The notes under the pieces are model-generated. The model saw only the letters and a list, made by a program, of their open reading frames with translations, made no database searches and was not told the origin of the DNA. From NCBI GenBank assembly GCA_029339195.1, contig JAPTJF010000471.1, forward strand, positions 1 to 47,230: 47,230 nt of DNA. The letters are read 5' to 3'. Shown one piece after another: positions 1-12,700 of this stretch; the first letter of the stretch is position 1, and each line of letters opens with the position of its first letter. The position numbers were made by a program, and so were the translations under genes. This DNA comes from Micractinium sp. NFX-FRZ (lineage: Eukaryota; Chlorophyta; Trebouxiophyceae; Chlorellales; Chlorellaceae).

Positions 1-143
1 GCAGCGCCAGCAGCAGCACGGTGTGTGTGCTTCCGTGCCCCACCCGCCCGGCCCCAATCTTGGTCCATCATTCACCCCCCCGCCCACCCACTGCCTCTAC
101 GTGCCCCCGCCCATCACAGGTGCTGTGCCCCCACCCGCGCTGG

Positions 144-753
144 CTACCGAGTCCGTGTTTTGCCCTTTAAGGAGGTGCGTGTTGTCCAAGGAGGGGGGCA
201 GTAACGCCCAGTTCCTCCCCCCAGAATGCTGCCTCCCCCTTTCGTCGAAACCCCACCTCTCTGCAACCAACCAGCCCCCTCTAGAAGCTCACGGTGGCAG
301 GAGGAAGACTCCGACGCTGTTCCACCACGACCCACTGATGACTGTGTAGTTGCTCCACCCTCGGAGAGTGCAGTCCTTGTAGTAATTGCCTGCGATGTAG
401 CATGGCATGGGTGCTAGGCATTGGTCTGCTCAACAGGTGGTCAGCGCATGTGTTCTTGCAGCCGCCAGCAGCCGCTGCCGCCGCCGCCGCAGCGTGCCGC
501 GCCCTGCACTCCAGCCCCCAACACTTTTGGGGACTGCCCACCAGGCCCAAACAAAGTGTACCGCCTGACACTTCAGGAAGCGGGGGGAGCCACAGTGGCT
601 CGTACTTACCCCAATAAAAGGCGCCGCAGTCTGGGTTGGCTTGGCAGCGCCGGCAGCAGCCAGCGTAGGTTTCTGTGTTGAACTCGCCATTCACCAGGAT
701 GGGGCCAGACATCGTCTTTCCTGTCTGCTCTTGCGGGCACGAAGGTGGCGGGG
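144..753 (-). other. PAN-like module and C-terminal tail
   Basis: Exon 753-610 reads GCCRRCQANPDCGAFYW, the CCxxCxxxxxCxxFxW signature of PAN/Apple domains. Exon 564-460 adds GGTLCLGLV, QKCWG and an alanine run, and fits the next exon (389-293, YYKDCTLRGWSNYTV) only through a second GC-AG intron. The last exon, 228-144, would end in TAG at 144-146. No polyadenylation motif is visible in the remaining 143 bases, so the true 3' end could lie outside the window. Confidence 0.5.
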
Positions 754-3700
754 CTGCAAGGGACAGCGAGGCGGCCGGCGAGGAAGAGCCTCTCTGGGTT
801 TTAGGGACCAGGCAGGAAAATGTTTTAGGGACCAGGCAGGAAATTTGAAATGCCGCAGGCGCCCTGCTCCTTGTGAGGGGGGCAGCACCTGAGCTGGAGT
901 TGTGGATCAAAGGTGCCTGGTCATGCACTGCCACCACACCCCCGATCCCCACCCCAGATTGCTGGCCCTGTCCACAGCAGGCGGCAGGCATGCGCACGTG
1001 GGGTGGGAGGTGAGGGGGGCGGGGCGGGGGGAGCCGGGGGTGGGGAGGGAGGCGCCGTGCTGCAAGTGTATGTGAGGGTGACCGTCTTGCCGGCTCCAGG
1101 GCAGGGGTCGCCTTGCCTACGGAGTGGTGGAGGTTGGCGGGCACAACCGCGGCGGTCCAGCTCGTAAGTTGGTTGCCAATCGAAGCCCAAGCCGGCACAT
1201 TGCACGCAAGGCAGAACGAAAACACATGCCTACGTTGCCGTGCAGCCCACTCACTTAGTATAGGACACCAAGTATGCGCAGCTTTTCTTGCCACCACACT
1301 CATTCCAGGCGCTCCTGAGGCAAGGGAGAACCGGGTGAAAGAAAGCTTGCAGTGTGTATGGAGGCTATCAAGGCTCGGGAGGGTGGGGCAACCATGCGAG
1401 ACAGGTAATGGGCGCTCAGGTGCAAGGGCGGGGTGAGGCCACCTCCTCACCCTGAGATGTCCAGCCTGCTTGCAGCGCATCCCCACAGGGCCGACAGAAT
1501 TTCGTTGATGACGGCGCCTCCCGTGCAGGCAAGCTGGAGCGTGCTACCGTCGCCGCCAGTAAGCGTGCTGCCGGTGCCCGGGGGGAAGGGGGGCCGGGGC
1601 GGGGAGGGCGGCGGGGCGGGTGGCGGGGTCGGCGGCGGTGGGGGTGCGGCGTAGCAGGTATAATTGAACCACAACGTGCGTGTTGCTGAGGTGGGGCACG
1701 GATCGTCGCCAATGGCTCTGGCAGTGGCCATGACGGTGCAGCTGGGCTTGTTCAGGCAGGTGGATGCAACAGCGTTGTAAACAACGCTGCTGTTGAAGAC
1801 GCCAGAGCAGCCCCAGAATGGCTTGACCTGCGGGTGGGAAGAGTTGAAGTGGGGGCCGGGGCGGGCGGAGCAGAACAGTGAAGTAGGAGTGTGGGGCAGG
1901 TGTAACGAAGAATACAGCGGGACACATTCAGCATGCTGCAGTGCGGGAAGGGCGGGACAGGGGAGCAGTGTAGTGGTAGGTGCATAGGGCAGTGCAATAG
2001 GGCAGAGGTTGCATTGGAGCAGTGGATGCGCTCAAGGCATGGCTGTGCAACATGAGCGGGGCTATGTAACTGGCATTGCAGCTGCCCGCCTATCAGTAGG
2101 AGTCCCAACTCACAATGCCGCTGATAATGCCAGGAGTGCAGTTGGCCGTAGCGGCTGTGCCAACAGTAACGTTGGCGAAGCCAGCAGTCGGTGGAGTCGT
2201 GTACTCGGGCCTGCAGCAGCATGGCAGGGCAACTTGGGGCATGGAGAATAGGGCGCATACGATGGGGCAGCGGTACACTCTGCAACAACCCTGCCAGCAT
2301 GCGGCACGCCTTGATGCATGCATGGCCCAAGCCTGCCCACCCACCCTGGCGGGGACGCGGGTGGATTAGGGGGCTTGGGGCTCGGAGGCGGGGGGGATGG
2401 GGCGGCAGGCTGCGGGGGCGGCACCGCCACATCGGTGAGTGTGCGCAGCTCCAGCACTTGGTTGCCCTCGTAGTAGGCCGGTGTGGTGCGGGAGGTGCAC
2501 TGGAATGATGCCAGGGCCAGGGCCCCGTCCGGCGCGCCCGTCTGGCACTCTGCGCTGTCACAGGCCGTGAGGCAGGCGGAGAAAGTGGTCGCTGAGTCGG
2601 AGTGTGCCGAGGGGAAGGCAATGTCGAGGTTGACAGCCGACGCGTAGAAGTTGTCAGTTGAGATGCGGAACACCTGGGTGTCGAACTCAGGGATCAACCC
2701 TTGGCTGCATGGCTGCGCCAGCATGCGGTAGCCAGCGCCCACGGCATCTGCACATGGGTGGTGTGCGGGCGGCAAGAACGGCAGGTGAGCGTCGCGTGTG
2801 CGCACTGCAGCATGTCCGGTAGTACCCATGCATGTAGGCCACGCATTCACTGCCATTGTCTGCTATCACGGCTCACTTCCTCTCCCACGCATGCTGCTAA
2901 GGAGAAGCCCCCATGGACGGCGCAACCAGCGGCTCATGAGCATGCACGCACCTGTCAGCACGCGGGTCAGCTTGGTGAAGCGGTCGACAGTGAGGCACAG
3001 GCCGGTCAGCGAATTTTCAATCCGGATATAGCCGGAGTCAGCGGGGCCCGTCGGTACGGCGCGCCAGATGTTGGCCAGGGATGGCGCGCTATGGCAGGAG
3101 GCGTTCACGAAGATGCGGCGAGCCCCAGCAGGCAGGCTGCCCAGCGGTCCGCAGGCCTCACAGACCTCCACACAGGAGGAGCCCCCCAGCATCAGCTTGG
3201 GGCGTACTTGGAAGAGGAAGGAGGTGACGAGGGGTGGCGGTGGAGGCGGGGATGGCGGCGACGGTGGGGTCTGCATGCACGTGATGCCGAACCGCAGCCT
3301 CTTGGGGTCACCGGGCGCGGGGTCTCCCAGCACGGTGATAGAGGCAAACACGCCGCACTGAGGCTTGAGCCAGCACTGAGACGTGAGGTACCTGCATGGC
3401 AGGCGTGTTGGGGAGGGCGCAAGAGTGCCCCTTTGCCGGCCTAGTTGCGCAGCAAGCGGTGCTCAAGGCATGCTAGACATACTGCACCGCAGGGTGTCAC
3501 GCCACCAACCGTAGCCAGCTGGTGATGCTGCGTGCTGCTCAGCAATGCGCTTGTTGCCAGGCAGCCCAACCACCACATGCCACGCCTCAACGCGCAGCCC
3601 CCAACACAGCGGCTCACGAGTAGATGGTGGTCGAGTTCTTGTCACCATACCCCCTGCAGGCAGTGTGTTTGGCAAGCGCTCTAAGTATGCAGAAGCCAAT

Positions 3701-6700
3701 GTGTGTGTTTGTCGAGGCAACAGCATACGCAAGTCAGGGCGGGCTCTGTGACCTGACCACTGCAGGCCCCGCCACTAGCGCACTGTCCGTTGGCCGTTGT
3801 GGGCATCAGTTGCAGAATTGCCCTTCCCCCCCTGTTGCATGTCAGAAGCTCACCAGAAGGGGTCAACAATGCTGCCAATGACTGTGCCCTCGGGACATGA
3901 TTGGGTGATCGTCTTTTCAAACATGGTGCTGACGAATTGCACAGATTCGGCAGGTGGGCTGCAGAGAGGCCAGGGACAGCAGGAGGGACGGGGGCTCACT
4001 GAGGGACGGGGGCTCGCTGTTTTGGTCTACGAGTTGGGGTGCGGGGTGGTCAAGGACCGTGTTGCGTTCTGGCCGGGCCACCTAGCCATGCAGCAAGGTT
4101 AAGAGAAAGGCTGGCGCAGTGCATGGCCGCCCAGGTATCAGGCGGGGGCCAGCGTGAAAAGGTAGCAGGTTAGAGCGGCGAACAACAGCCGGAGCCGTCT
4201 CCACGTGTTGCCGCCACGCACAAGCTGCACCAACAGCTAGACAACGAGCCGGTTGAGCACACGCAGTCGGACACAGCATACCTGGGGGGAGGCGCGGACG
4301 GAGCTGGGGGCAGATCGATGCCTGCGTGGCGTAAGCGGCCGAGGGGGTGTGGCCATGTTAAGGCGGCATCCAGTGCAAGCCAGGAAAGTTGGCAGGCTGC
4401 ATTTCCCAAATTGGATGCCTCCTAGTGGAGCTGGCACAGAGCTCATGGACACTGTTTGGGATTGTTGGGACTCACGCACCCACCCACCACCTCTTGCCTC
4501 CCTTGCTCCGTGTGCCCGCCCCTTGGCCACCCACCCACCAGAAATGAACTCGGGGAAGAAGGTCTGTGAGCCACCCCGCCAGTTCTTGGCTCCCTCCCGC
4601 GACTTGCACTGGGAGGCCACCAGGCAGCCGCCCAGGCCGGGAGCCGGCGCCATGCAGGCTGCGCTGTCGCCCACGGTCAGGCAGGCGGTGCTAGAGGTGT
4701 TGCTGTGGGCCGAGGGCAGGGGCACCACAAACTGCCGGTAGCTCGCATTGTACCTGTCCACAGCTGCAGGCGGGGGGAGGGGTGCACTGGGAGAGAGGGT
4801 GTGCCATCTGGGAGAGCATCACTGACAGGACACAAGGGTGTGCCATCTGGGAGAAAGGGTGTGCCATCTGGGAGAGCATCACTGACAGGACACAAGGGTG
4901 TGCCATCTGGGAGAGAGGGCGTGCCATCTGGGAGAGCATCACTGACAGGACACAAGGGTGCACTGCGTGGCGGCTCCACTGCCCCAGGGGCCTGCCTTGA
5001 ATCCTACCACTGGCACGATCAAGGCCCTGCAAAAGGGTGTGCACAGCAGGCAGCGTGCGCACCCGGCTCAAACAGCTGTGGGTCAGCAGTAGCACGTTGA
5101 GCGCGGGTGCCGTTGCAGGCCAGCGCCAGCACACGGAACGACTGCAAAGTATCGCCCGTGTGTGCTGCCAGGACCAGCGAGCTATTGACGTGTAGGCACG
5201 CGTTCGTGAGCACATTCTGCAGCTGCACGTAAGGCGAGCGCCCGCCCACGGGCACCGCACGCCACTGCGCCGCCACTGACGATGGGGAGCAATCGGGCAC
5301 AAGGCTCTGCGAGTGGGCGGGGGCGGGAGGCGGCATCACCATAAGTGCAAGTGGAGGCCGGCTGTGCCAGCAGCGGGGCTGCAATGTGATGCTGCGCTGG
5401 GATAAGCAGCCGCTTGATGCCCACCGCAACCACTGCCGTGTGCTCAGAGCCGTCGCGGAAAGCAGATCGGGCCGCGGCATGGGTGGGTGGGCAGCAGCCT
5501 TATGGGTCCGCTAGGAGTTTCACTCACAACGTAGGTTGCGCCAGGGCCGTAGGTCGCCTCATCCAGGGTGCAGCCGGAGGTGCACGCCTCCAAGCAAGCG
5601 TTGTCTCCCAAGAAAGGCAGGGAGAGCTGGAAGGTGTACTGCAGAGGGTGGATGGACGCGCAACAAGTGGGCGGGGCACGTCCGTGGCTGGGGACGGTCT
5701 GGTGCTGGCAGGTGCACTTTCCAGTGATCAGGTTTTGGTTCAGGCACAGCCACTGCCCGGCGGTGCCACACGTGCAAACCGGCTCCCCGAGAAAGAAGCA
5801 CAAGTGTGGGTAAGGTCCCCACGAACCTCTCCCACACCGTAACAGCCACCCGGCAAGACTACCCTGGCCCAGCAGTCGCACCTCGAAAGCATTGGGCGGC
5901 TGCACACAGGGGCGAGACGGGGGGGTGGGGGCGAGATGGAGTGGTTGGAGGAGAGGGGGTGGGGCGTCGCTCACTGGCAAAGAATAGTTGTGTATGCATT
6001 GCAGTATGTAGCAAGGAAGTTGCAAGCAAAGCAAAGTGCCAGTCCTGCCGCCCCCACCCCAATTGCCCAGTCACGCAGCCAAACCCAAGGTGCTCGGTGC
6101 CCACCGGTGGCGGAGTGGGCGGGGTTGGAGGGGGGCTCGGGGAAGAGGGTGGAGACGGCGAGCACCTAATGACGACCTTGGCGGTCTTGCCCGAACCAGG
6201 GCAGCTGCGATGGGGCAGGAGCATGCATCACCGGCAGTTCAGGCCGCCTGCAGCTGAACCACCTGCTCTGCAGCAGCCGCAGCGGCTGCGACGGCGGACT
6301 TGGCCCCCACATGGCAGCGGCAAAGTGCAGCAGAGGCAAGCACAAGGTGTGCAGTTCGAGGCAGCAGTGCTTGCATGCCCGCCAGTCGAGGCAGCCCCAC
6401 TGTGCACTCACGGATCGCCCCAGGTTGTGTAAGACGCCGAAAACGAGCACGTCGAGCGCCCCAGGCAGAAGCCCTCCACTCTCCTGCAGCTCAACCAGAG
6501 CACAGGCAAGCATGCGCGTGAGCAAGTGTTGGGGCGTGGTGATGTGGGGCAGCCACTGAGGCTAGGCAGCCGGCACGCCAGCCCCCTCATCGGGCAAAGG
6601 AGTGACCACAGCTACAAAGGATGGTGGGCCTCACGCTGTCTCGTCAGTGCGCGCCGCGTCGCAGCCCCAGGTGGCAGATATGATGCCGATGATCACGCCA

Positions 6701-9700
6701 CCTCCTGGGCACGACAGATTGGCAATCACGCCCTCGCTGACTGTCACTTGTGGCTGATCGCTCATCGGCGGGTATGGCGGCCTGCGCAGAGGGAGGCGTC
6801 AGCTTCGCTTACTATGGGCTGCACGGAGTCACATCGTGTGGGCACAGGCACAGGCACAGGCACTGGCACTGGCAGCACACGGAGGCCCTGGGAGTGCATC
6901 TCACATGGGCGGCGAGGGTGGCGGGGCAGGCGGCGAGGGTGGAGGGCTTGGGGGAGCCGGAGGAGAGGGTGGGGGCGGGGGTGGCGAAGACAGCACGGTG
7001 CACAGGTTGGAGGTGAACCTGTCCAGGTACTTGCTGTACACCTCCTCCACTGATTCAACTGCACAGGTGGCGGGGACAGGTGCAGAGGGGGAATGGGGCA
7101 AGCACGCGCGGGGAGGAGGGCCGCTAGGCACGCCCGAGGCAAAGGGGTGCACTGCTCCCTGTCCAAGGGTGCGCCGGTGGCGGCGGCGCATGCCAGGGCT
7201 GCCATCCGGCGCGCGCCAGGCAGGTTGCGAGAAGGCCGGCAGCACCCACCCGACAGCGTGGTGCCGTAAAACTCCACTGGGCCCAGCGCGCCGATGATGT
7301 AGTTAATTGTGTCCCGAAAGTCAACCCCGATTGCCAGGTTGTTGCGGCCCCACACAACCTGCTCCAGGCTTGTGGACGACCCGATCTGCACGCCGTTCTG
7401 GTACCAGGTGATGGCTGTGGCGCTCTTGGTGATCACAAGGTGCTGCCAGCAGCCGGTGGAGGTGTTTCTGAAAGTGGGCGTGTAGGTGCGGATGGAGGAG
7501 GAACCCACCTCCCACATGCCGCCCACCTCCCAGCTGCAGGAGTGGGGGCAGCCAAGGGAGGGAGCCAGAGCGGATGTGGAGCATGCCTGTGCACACAAGT
7601 TTTGGGACGGTCGCCAAGGCCAGCGGGAGGGGCACTGGCAAGTGCAGCACACAGGCACAGTGACAGCCGTATGCACGGGGTCGGCGGCAGCAGACGAAGC
7701 AAGAGCGCACAGCTACCCGGGTGGGCAGCAGCAGGGGCAGCAGCACTAACAACAACATTCACATCAGGCTCCAGTGGCAGTATGTGCCATGTCCGAGGGT
7801 ATGCTACGCACTTGAACTGGTTCTGTAGGTTGCTTGGCGAGCGGTTGAGAGTCATGATGCGCCTGGAGGTGGCACGGGCGGCATCGTCGTTCTTGAACCA
7901 CACAGCGCCTGCAGGCAGGGCACGGCACAGAAGCGGGCGTGGTAGTGGGCCTATGCGGCACACCAAGGCGCAGCGTGGTAGAGCACTGCCTTGCAGGCAG
8001 GAAGGGGAAGGATATGCTCAAAAGGCGTGGGTCAAGGGCTGGGCGTGGGACTGGCAGCCAGTACCTGCACAGTGGGCCTGGTTTGTATCATAAGCACCTC
8101 CTCAAGCATTGCCCCTACCTGTCCAGGCCACGCCGGGCACAGTGGCGGCGGTCAGGCTGGCGCGATGCGCCCAGGCGCTGCCGTTGAAGACCAGTGTGCC
8201 GCCAAAGGCAGAGCTGTAGGTGGTCCCGGAGAGCGCCATGTCGTTGCCCTGCCCGCTGGTGTCGGGCCAGACGGTGCCGGTGGCGGCGTTGGCGGGGTCC
8301 AGCTGGAGCACCAGCAGGGAGCCCAGTGGAGGGGAGGGAGGGGTGGGCGGCGGCGGCGGGGGGGAGGGCGGGGGAGGCGGGGAAGGTGGCCGCGGGGAGG
8401 GGGAAGGAGGCGGCCGGGGGGGTGGCAGGGGAGGCGGCGAGATGGGCGGCTGCCGTGCAGGGTAGTCGCCGGCGACGGGGGCGATGGCAAACCGGGCCAG
8501 CAGCCCCAGGCTGGCAGAGCGCAGCTCCAGGCGGTCCTGTTTGATGCTGGTGGTGTCCTGCACGATTCCGACCAGCTGCGTGTTGGTGGCTTGGTTCCAC
8601 GGTTCTTGGGCGGTGCATGGCGCCAGGGCGTCTGCAGGGGTGGGGTGGCGGCAACACAGGCGGTGCAGTTGAACAGGTGGGGCGGGGGCAGGCCGCCACA
8701 CAAGTGTCACACGGTGGGTCTGCGTGCACTGATGGGCGCACAAGCAGCCCTGCTGCAGACGAGTATGCATTGATTCTTTTCAAATCAAATCGTCTTCATG
8801 CAAGGATGAGCGCAAGAACAGCTTGCCCTGCTCTGGCGGCGCAGCGGCGAGCACTTGCTTTGGGTGGAGGTGGAGCTGCCCAGCACAGCGGCGACAGTAA
8901 AGCAGCTCCCTGTGGCGGCGTTGACCAGCTGGTACCAGTCGCCGGTGCGCTGCACCGCCTGCCAGACGGTTGATGCCGGCACGCTGCCCCATGCCGGGCA
9001 GGCGTTGTTCACGTACACAACGCCGGGGGCATCCAGGCAGGTGCGTGTGTCGTTGTAGGCGTTGTAGGATGTCCAGGTCTGCAGCCGAAGGCGGGGGCCG
9101 AGCAAGCGAAGTGGCAGCAGGGGTTGGGGCCGGTGTGTGCTGCGCGGCGCTGTGCAGCCCATGTGCGGGCCTCCAGAGCGGGCCGCATGCCCAGCTGGGC
9201 AGACGGACCGTGAGTACGACGCGCGCGCACGGTGTAACTGTGCGACGCACGGTGTAACTGTGCACGAGAAGGGCTGGTGTGCAGCATGCAGCCAGCCAAG
9301 CCTGGGGCAGGGGCACAAACGGGTTTCACGTTGGGTGAAACCAGGTGTGGCGCCCCAAGACGCTGCTGCCACCGGGTTTGGCCAGCACCCAGCTAGGGCG
9401 CCACCCTGCGCGTTGCTTCCACCGCCATGTGCAGACAGCATGGGAAAATCCTTAAACCCTATTCCCAGCGCGCCTGCACTAGCTGGAATGCGCCAAACAC
9501 GGCTGTCTTCCAGGACGGGGTGGAGGGCGGCGGAGCTACCAGCGCTGGCGGCGTGGGTGGCGACGGGGGAGGCGCGGCGAGGCCTGCAGCAGTGGCAGCA
9601 GCAGCCGCCAACAAGTGTGGGTGTACAACAAGCAGCAGTGGGGAGGGGACGGTGGCAGCCAGGCGCAGCATCCGGCAGGTTCCATTCTTTCCAGGATCAC

Positions 9701-12700
9701 GCAATCCCATGCTGTGCCCTCCTGCCAGCACGACGACACGCTATGCACGACGTGCGCCCCGCCATGCCCACACACCGGTCGCGCTTGTCAGCAGGAATTG
9801 GTTGAAGGCGCCGGCAACTGAGCGGATGGCACCCATGACGCCGCGCTCCGCATTGTCCCCCGTGCAGGCAGCGCTGCTGCACAGCGTGAGGTAGTTGACG
9901 GGCTTGTTGGTGCCCGCAGTGTGCTCAAACGTCCACGTCGTCCCCGCCCGGTCGTACTTGTTCTTCGGAAAGATGCGCCACAGCTGCGGGGCAGGGGGGA
10001 AGTCACCGGGGGTGTCATGGCGGCAGAGCGGGGCACAAGCCGCTCGTCCGCTGCATGCCTCCCGCCCTCAGCAGAACACACTATGTGCCCACCTCCCAGC
10101 ACACCACACACATGCCAGCCCGCTGCCCGCTTCCCGGCACAACAGACCGCGGCTTGTGCAGCCCCAGACTGGACCTCCAGCGTGCCAGCCAGCCAAGCGC
10201 TGGCCTGCCTGCGCTCAGCACTGCCCCACCAGGCGGCCATTTCTACATGTGGGCACCTGCCACCCGTTGCCCCACCTGTGGGTCGGGGTTCCTCCCCGCA
10301 GCAAACGTGTTGGTGACGTGGCCTGTGGTGGCCACAGATGTGCAGGGGGCTGCAAAGATGAAGGGCCCGCCTGCTGCCACCGCCGTGTTCAGGTCCACTG
10401 TGAGGCACAGGCCTGCACCGGGTGTGGGGCGGCGGCGTGCCACATGAAGGGGTGAGTTTGGGGGCGCGGGGGCAGGGCATGCGGGGCGGGCTCTGCTGCA
10501 GAGCCTTGCACCTAGGGGCCTGCTTGCGGGCGGGGCATGCATGCCTGGTGCTCATGACTCATGGACAGGCAGCCTTGGGGGCTGCTGAACTGAGCTTTGC
10601 AAGAGGCCACAGCTTCACGACAGTGCTGCCTGCCTGGAGGGCTCCTGTTCCCCCAGCGCAGTCCCGCGTGCATGAAGGGGTGGGGGCGCCCACCTGTTGC
10701 GTCGTTGCGCAGGTTGTAGAGCGTGTAGAACGGCGTCACCCAGGCGGTGTCCTCGACAAGGCGCCAGGCGTTGAGGGGCCCGGGCACGCAGGCGTCGCTG
10801 AGCACCGGGTATGTGGCGCCCGCCAGCGAGGAGGCCGAGCCGGCGGTGCAGGTGGGGCAGGCCTCCAGGCAGGCGGCGGGGCTGGACTTGGGGCGCAGCT
10901 GGAAGGGGAGGGGCGTGTGCGTCTGCTGCAGCGCATCGCACGGGGTGGAGCCGATGCCGTAGCACAGCTGGATGGTGGCGTTGGTGGCCCCCGCCTTGGC
11001 CAGCTTGATCTTGACCAGCGTGTGGGGCTGCACACCAAGGGGAGCCAGCAGGGTGGTGAGTGCTGGGAGGCAGAGCTGGGTGGGGACGGGGGCTGGTGGG
11101 CAGGCGGGCACTCCAAGTGTTCTGCGAGGGAGTGAGTGGGGGGCAAGGAAGGGGTGTGGGGATTGCGCAGGCAGGCCGGCAAGCGGCTCATGCCAAGCCT
11201 CTCCCTTGGCTCTGGTCGCCTGCATCCCTGCACCCCCCTCCCACCTGGAGCGTGCTCCCATTGCTGCCGCTTTGATTGCATGCCGCCCCGGGCCACCCAC
11301 CGCCTGGCAGCCTCCCTCTGCCAGACACTCTGCCAGGCGGGGCTACACACCCACGGTCCCCCAATCTCTGCCACCAAAGGAGCCGCATACCCACATGAGC
11401 CGCAATCCTTGGCATGCATGGCAGCAAGGGCACCCTTGCCATGCACCCCTGTTGTGTGTCCACGAACCCCTGAGATCCTGCCTGCCCCACCCGCCCCCCC
11501 GCTTTAGGTGTTGGTTTTCAGTTTTTCTTAGGGTTTCTACCCCTGAATCCTGCCTGCCCCACCCCGGCCCCCGCACGCCCCCCGCACGCCCCCCCCTGCG
11601 CGCTCACATAGTTGAACACCTCCCCCTCCAGCATGATGGCAATGATGTTGTTGTCGTGCCGCACCACCAAGTTGCCGTCGATGTCGGAGCTCAGGCCCTC
11701 GTTGGGGTATACTTTCCTCTGCGGCAGGGGGGGCGGGCGTGGGCGTGGGGTGCGTTTGCGGGGGCATGCAGGTGGGGCGATGGTGGGGCAGGCATGGGTG
11801 CACGACGTGATGGTGGGGTGGGTGGGACTTGGGGGCAGGTACTGTGGCGTGTGTGGGTTGGGGCCCGAGCGGACCAGCACCGCAACTGGCCTGCACGCCA
11901 AGCGGCATCCAGAGGTAGTTTCAAAAGCCCTAAACCCTGCTAGGTGGTGTGCATACAGGGCGCTGCCCTGCCCTGCCTCCAGTTGAGATGAACAAACCAC
12001 TGTGTAGCCGCCCGCGCTGCCAGCCCCACCCCGGCGCCTGCGCCTTAACCACAGCACGCACAGCAGGGCAGAAGGTTCTCGAAGCTTCCACACTCCTCCA
12101 CCCCTCTGCATGCGTCCAGTAGCTACCCACCAGCTTCCATTCCACATTCCGGACCCTTCCGCTGAGTGGCACATCTAGAATGTTCTCCCTAGCGAGCATA
12201 TAACCAGCCCCTCGCCTGCCACTGCATTCATTCTTCCTCTTGTTCTTTCTCTCAAGTAACACAAGAAAACCTCTCACCAGAGTCACTAGCGCCAGCCCAC
12301 AGGCTGGAACCAGACAGATCCCAGCTAGCAGCCACCTGCGTGCTACACACTGTCCGTGGCAGGGGCACAACCCCACCTGGAATTCGAGGTAGGTGCGGCG
12401 CCCGTCCAGGCGGGGGGAGAAGGAGCCCATGTCCAGCATGATGGCGCTGGTGGTGCCGTTGGCCTGGGGCTTGGCAAACATCCACAGCAGAGCCAGGTCA
12501 AACTCGTGCACCTGCGCAAAGGGGCGGGGGGCGGCGAGGGCAGTGGGGGTTATGCGGGCGGCGGGCGGCAGCCGCCTGGGATGAGCACTGCGGCAGGCGG
12601 GCTGGCGGTAGCGGCGAGGCCGCGGCGGGTCCGGCGATGGCGTGCCGGCAGCCCCGGCACTTGTGTCGCACCTTGAACGGCTCGAGGTTGTAGGCGGCCA

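Noticed and set aside
281..1486. 401-residue open frame on the minus strand
   Set aside because: It runs through several introns; only parts coincide with exons of the giant gene, and Pro/Ala-rich read-through is common in this GC-rich DNA.
998..8440. Pherophorin identity for the PPPSPP-rich exons
   Set aside because: The Pro-rich stretches are linkers; the domains between them match SUEL, LamG and ricin-like patterns rather than pherophorin domains.
9776..11027. A ribosome-inactivating toxin because of the ricin-like repeats
   Set aside because: Only the sugar-binding B-type lobe pattern is present; there is no A-chain-like catalytic domain.
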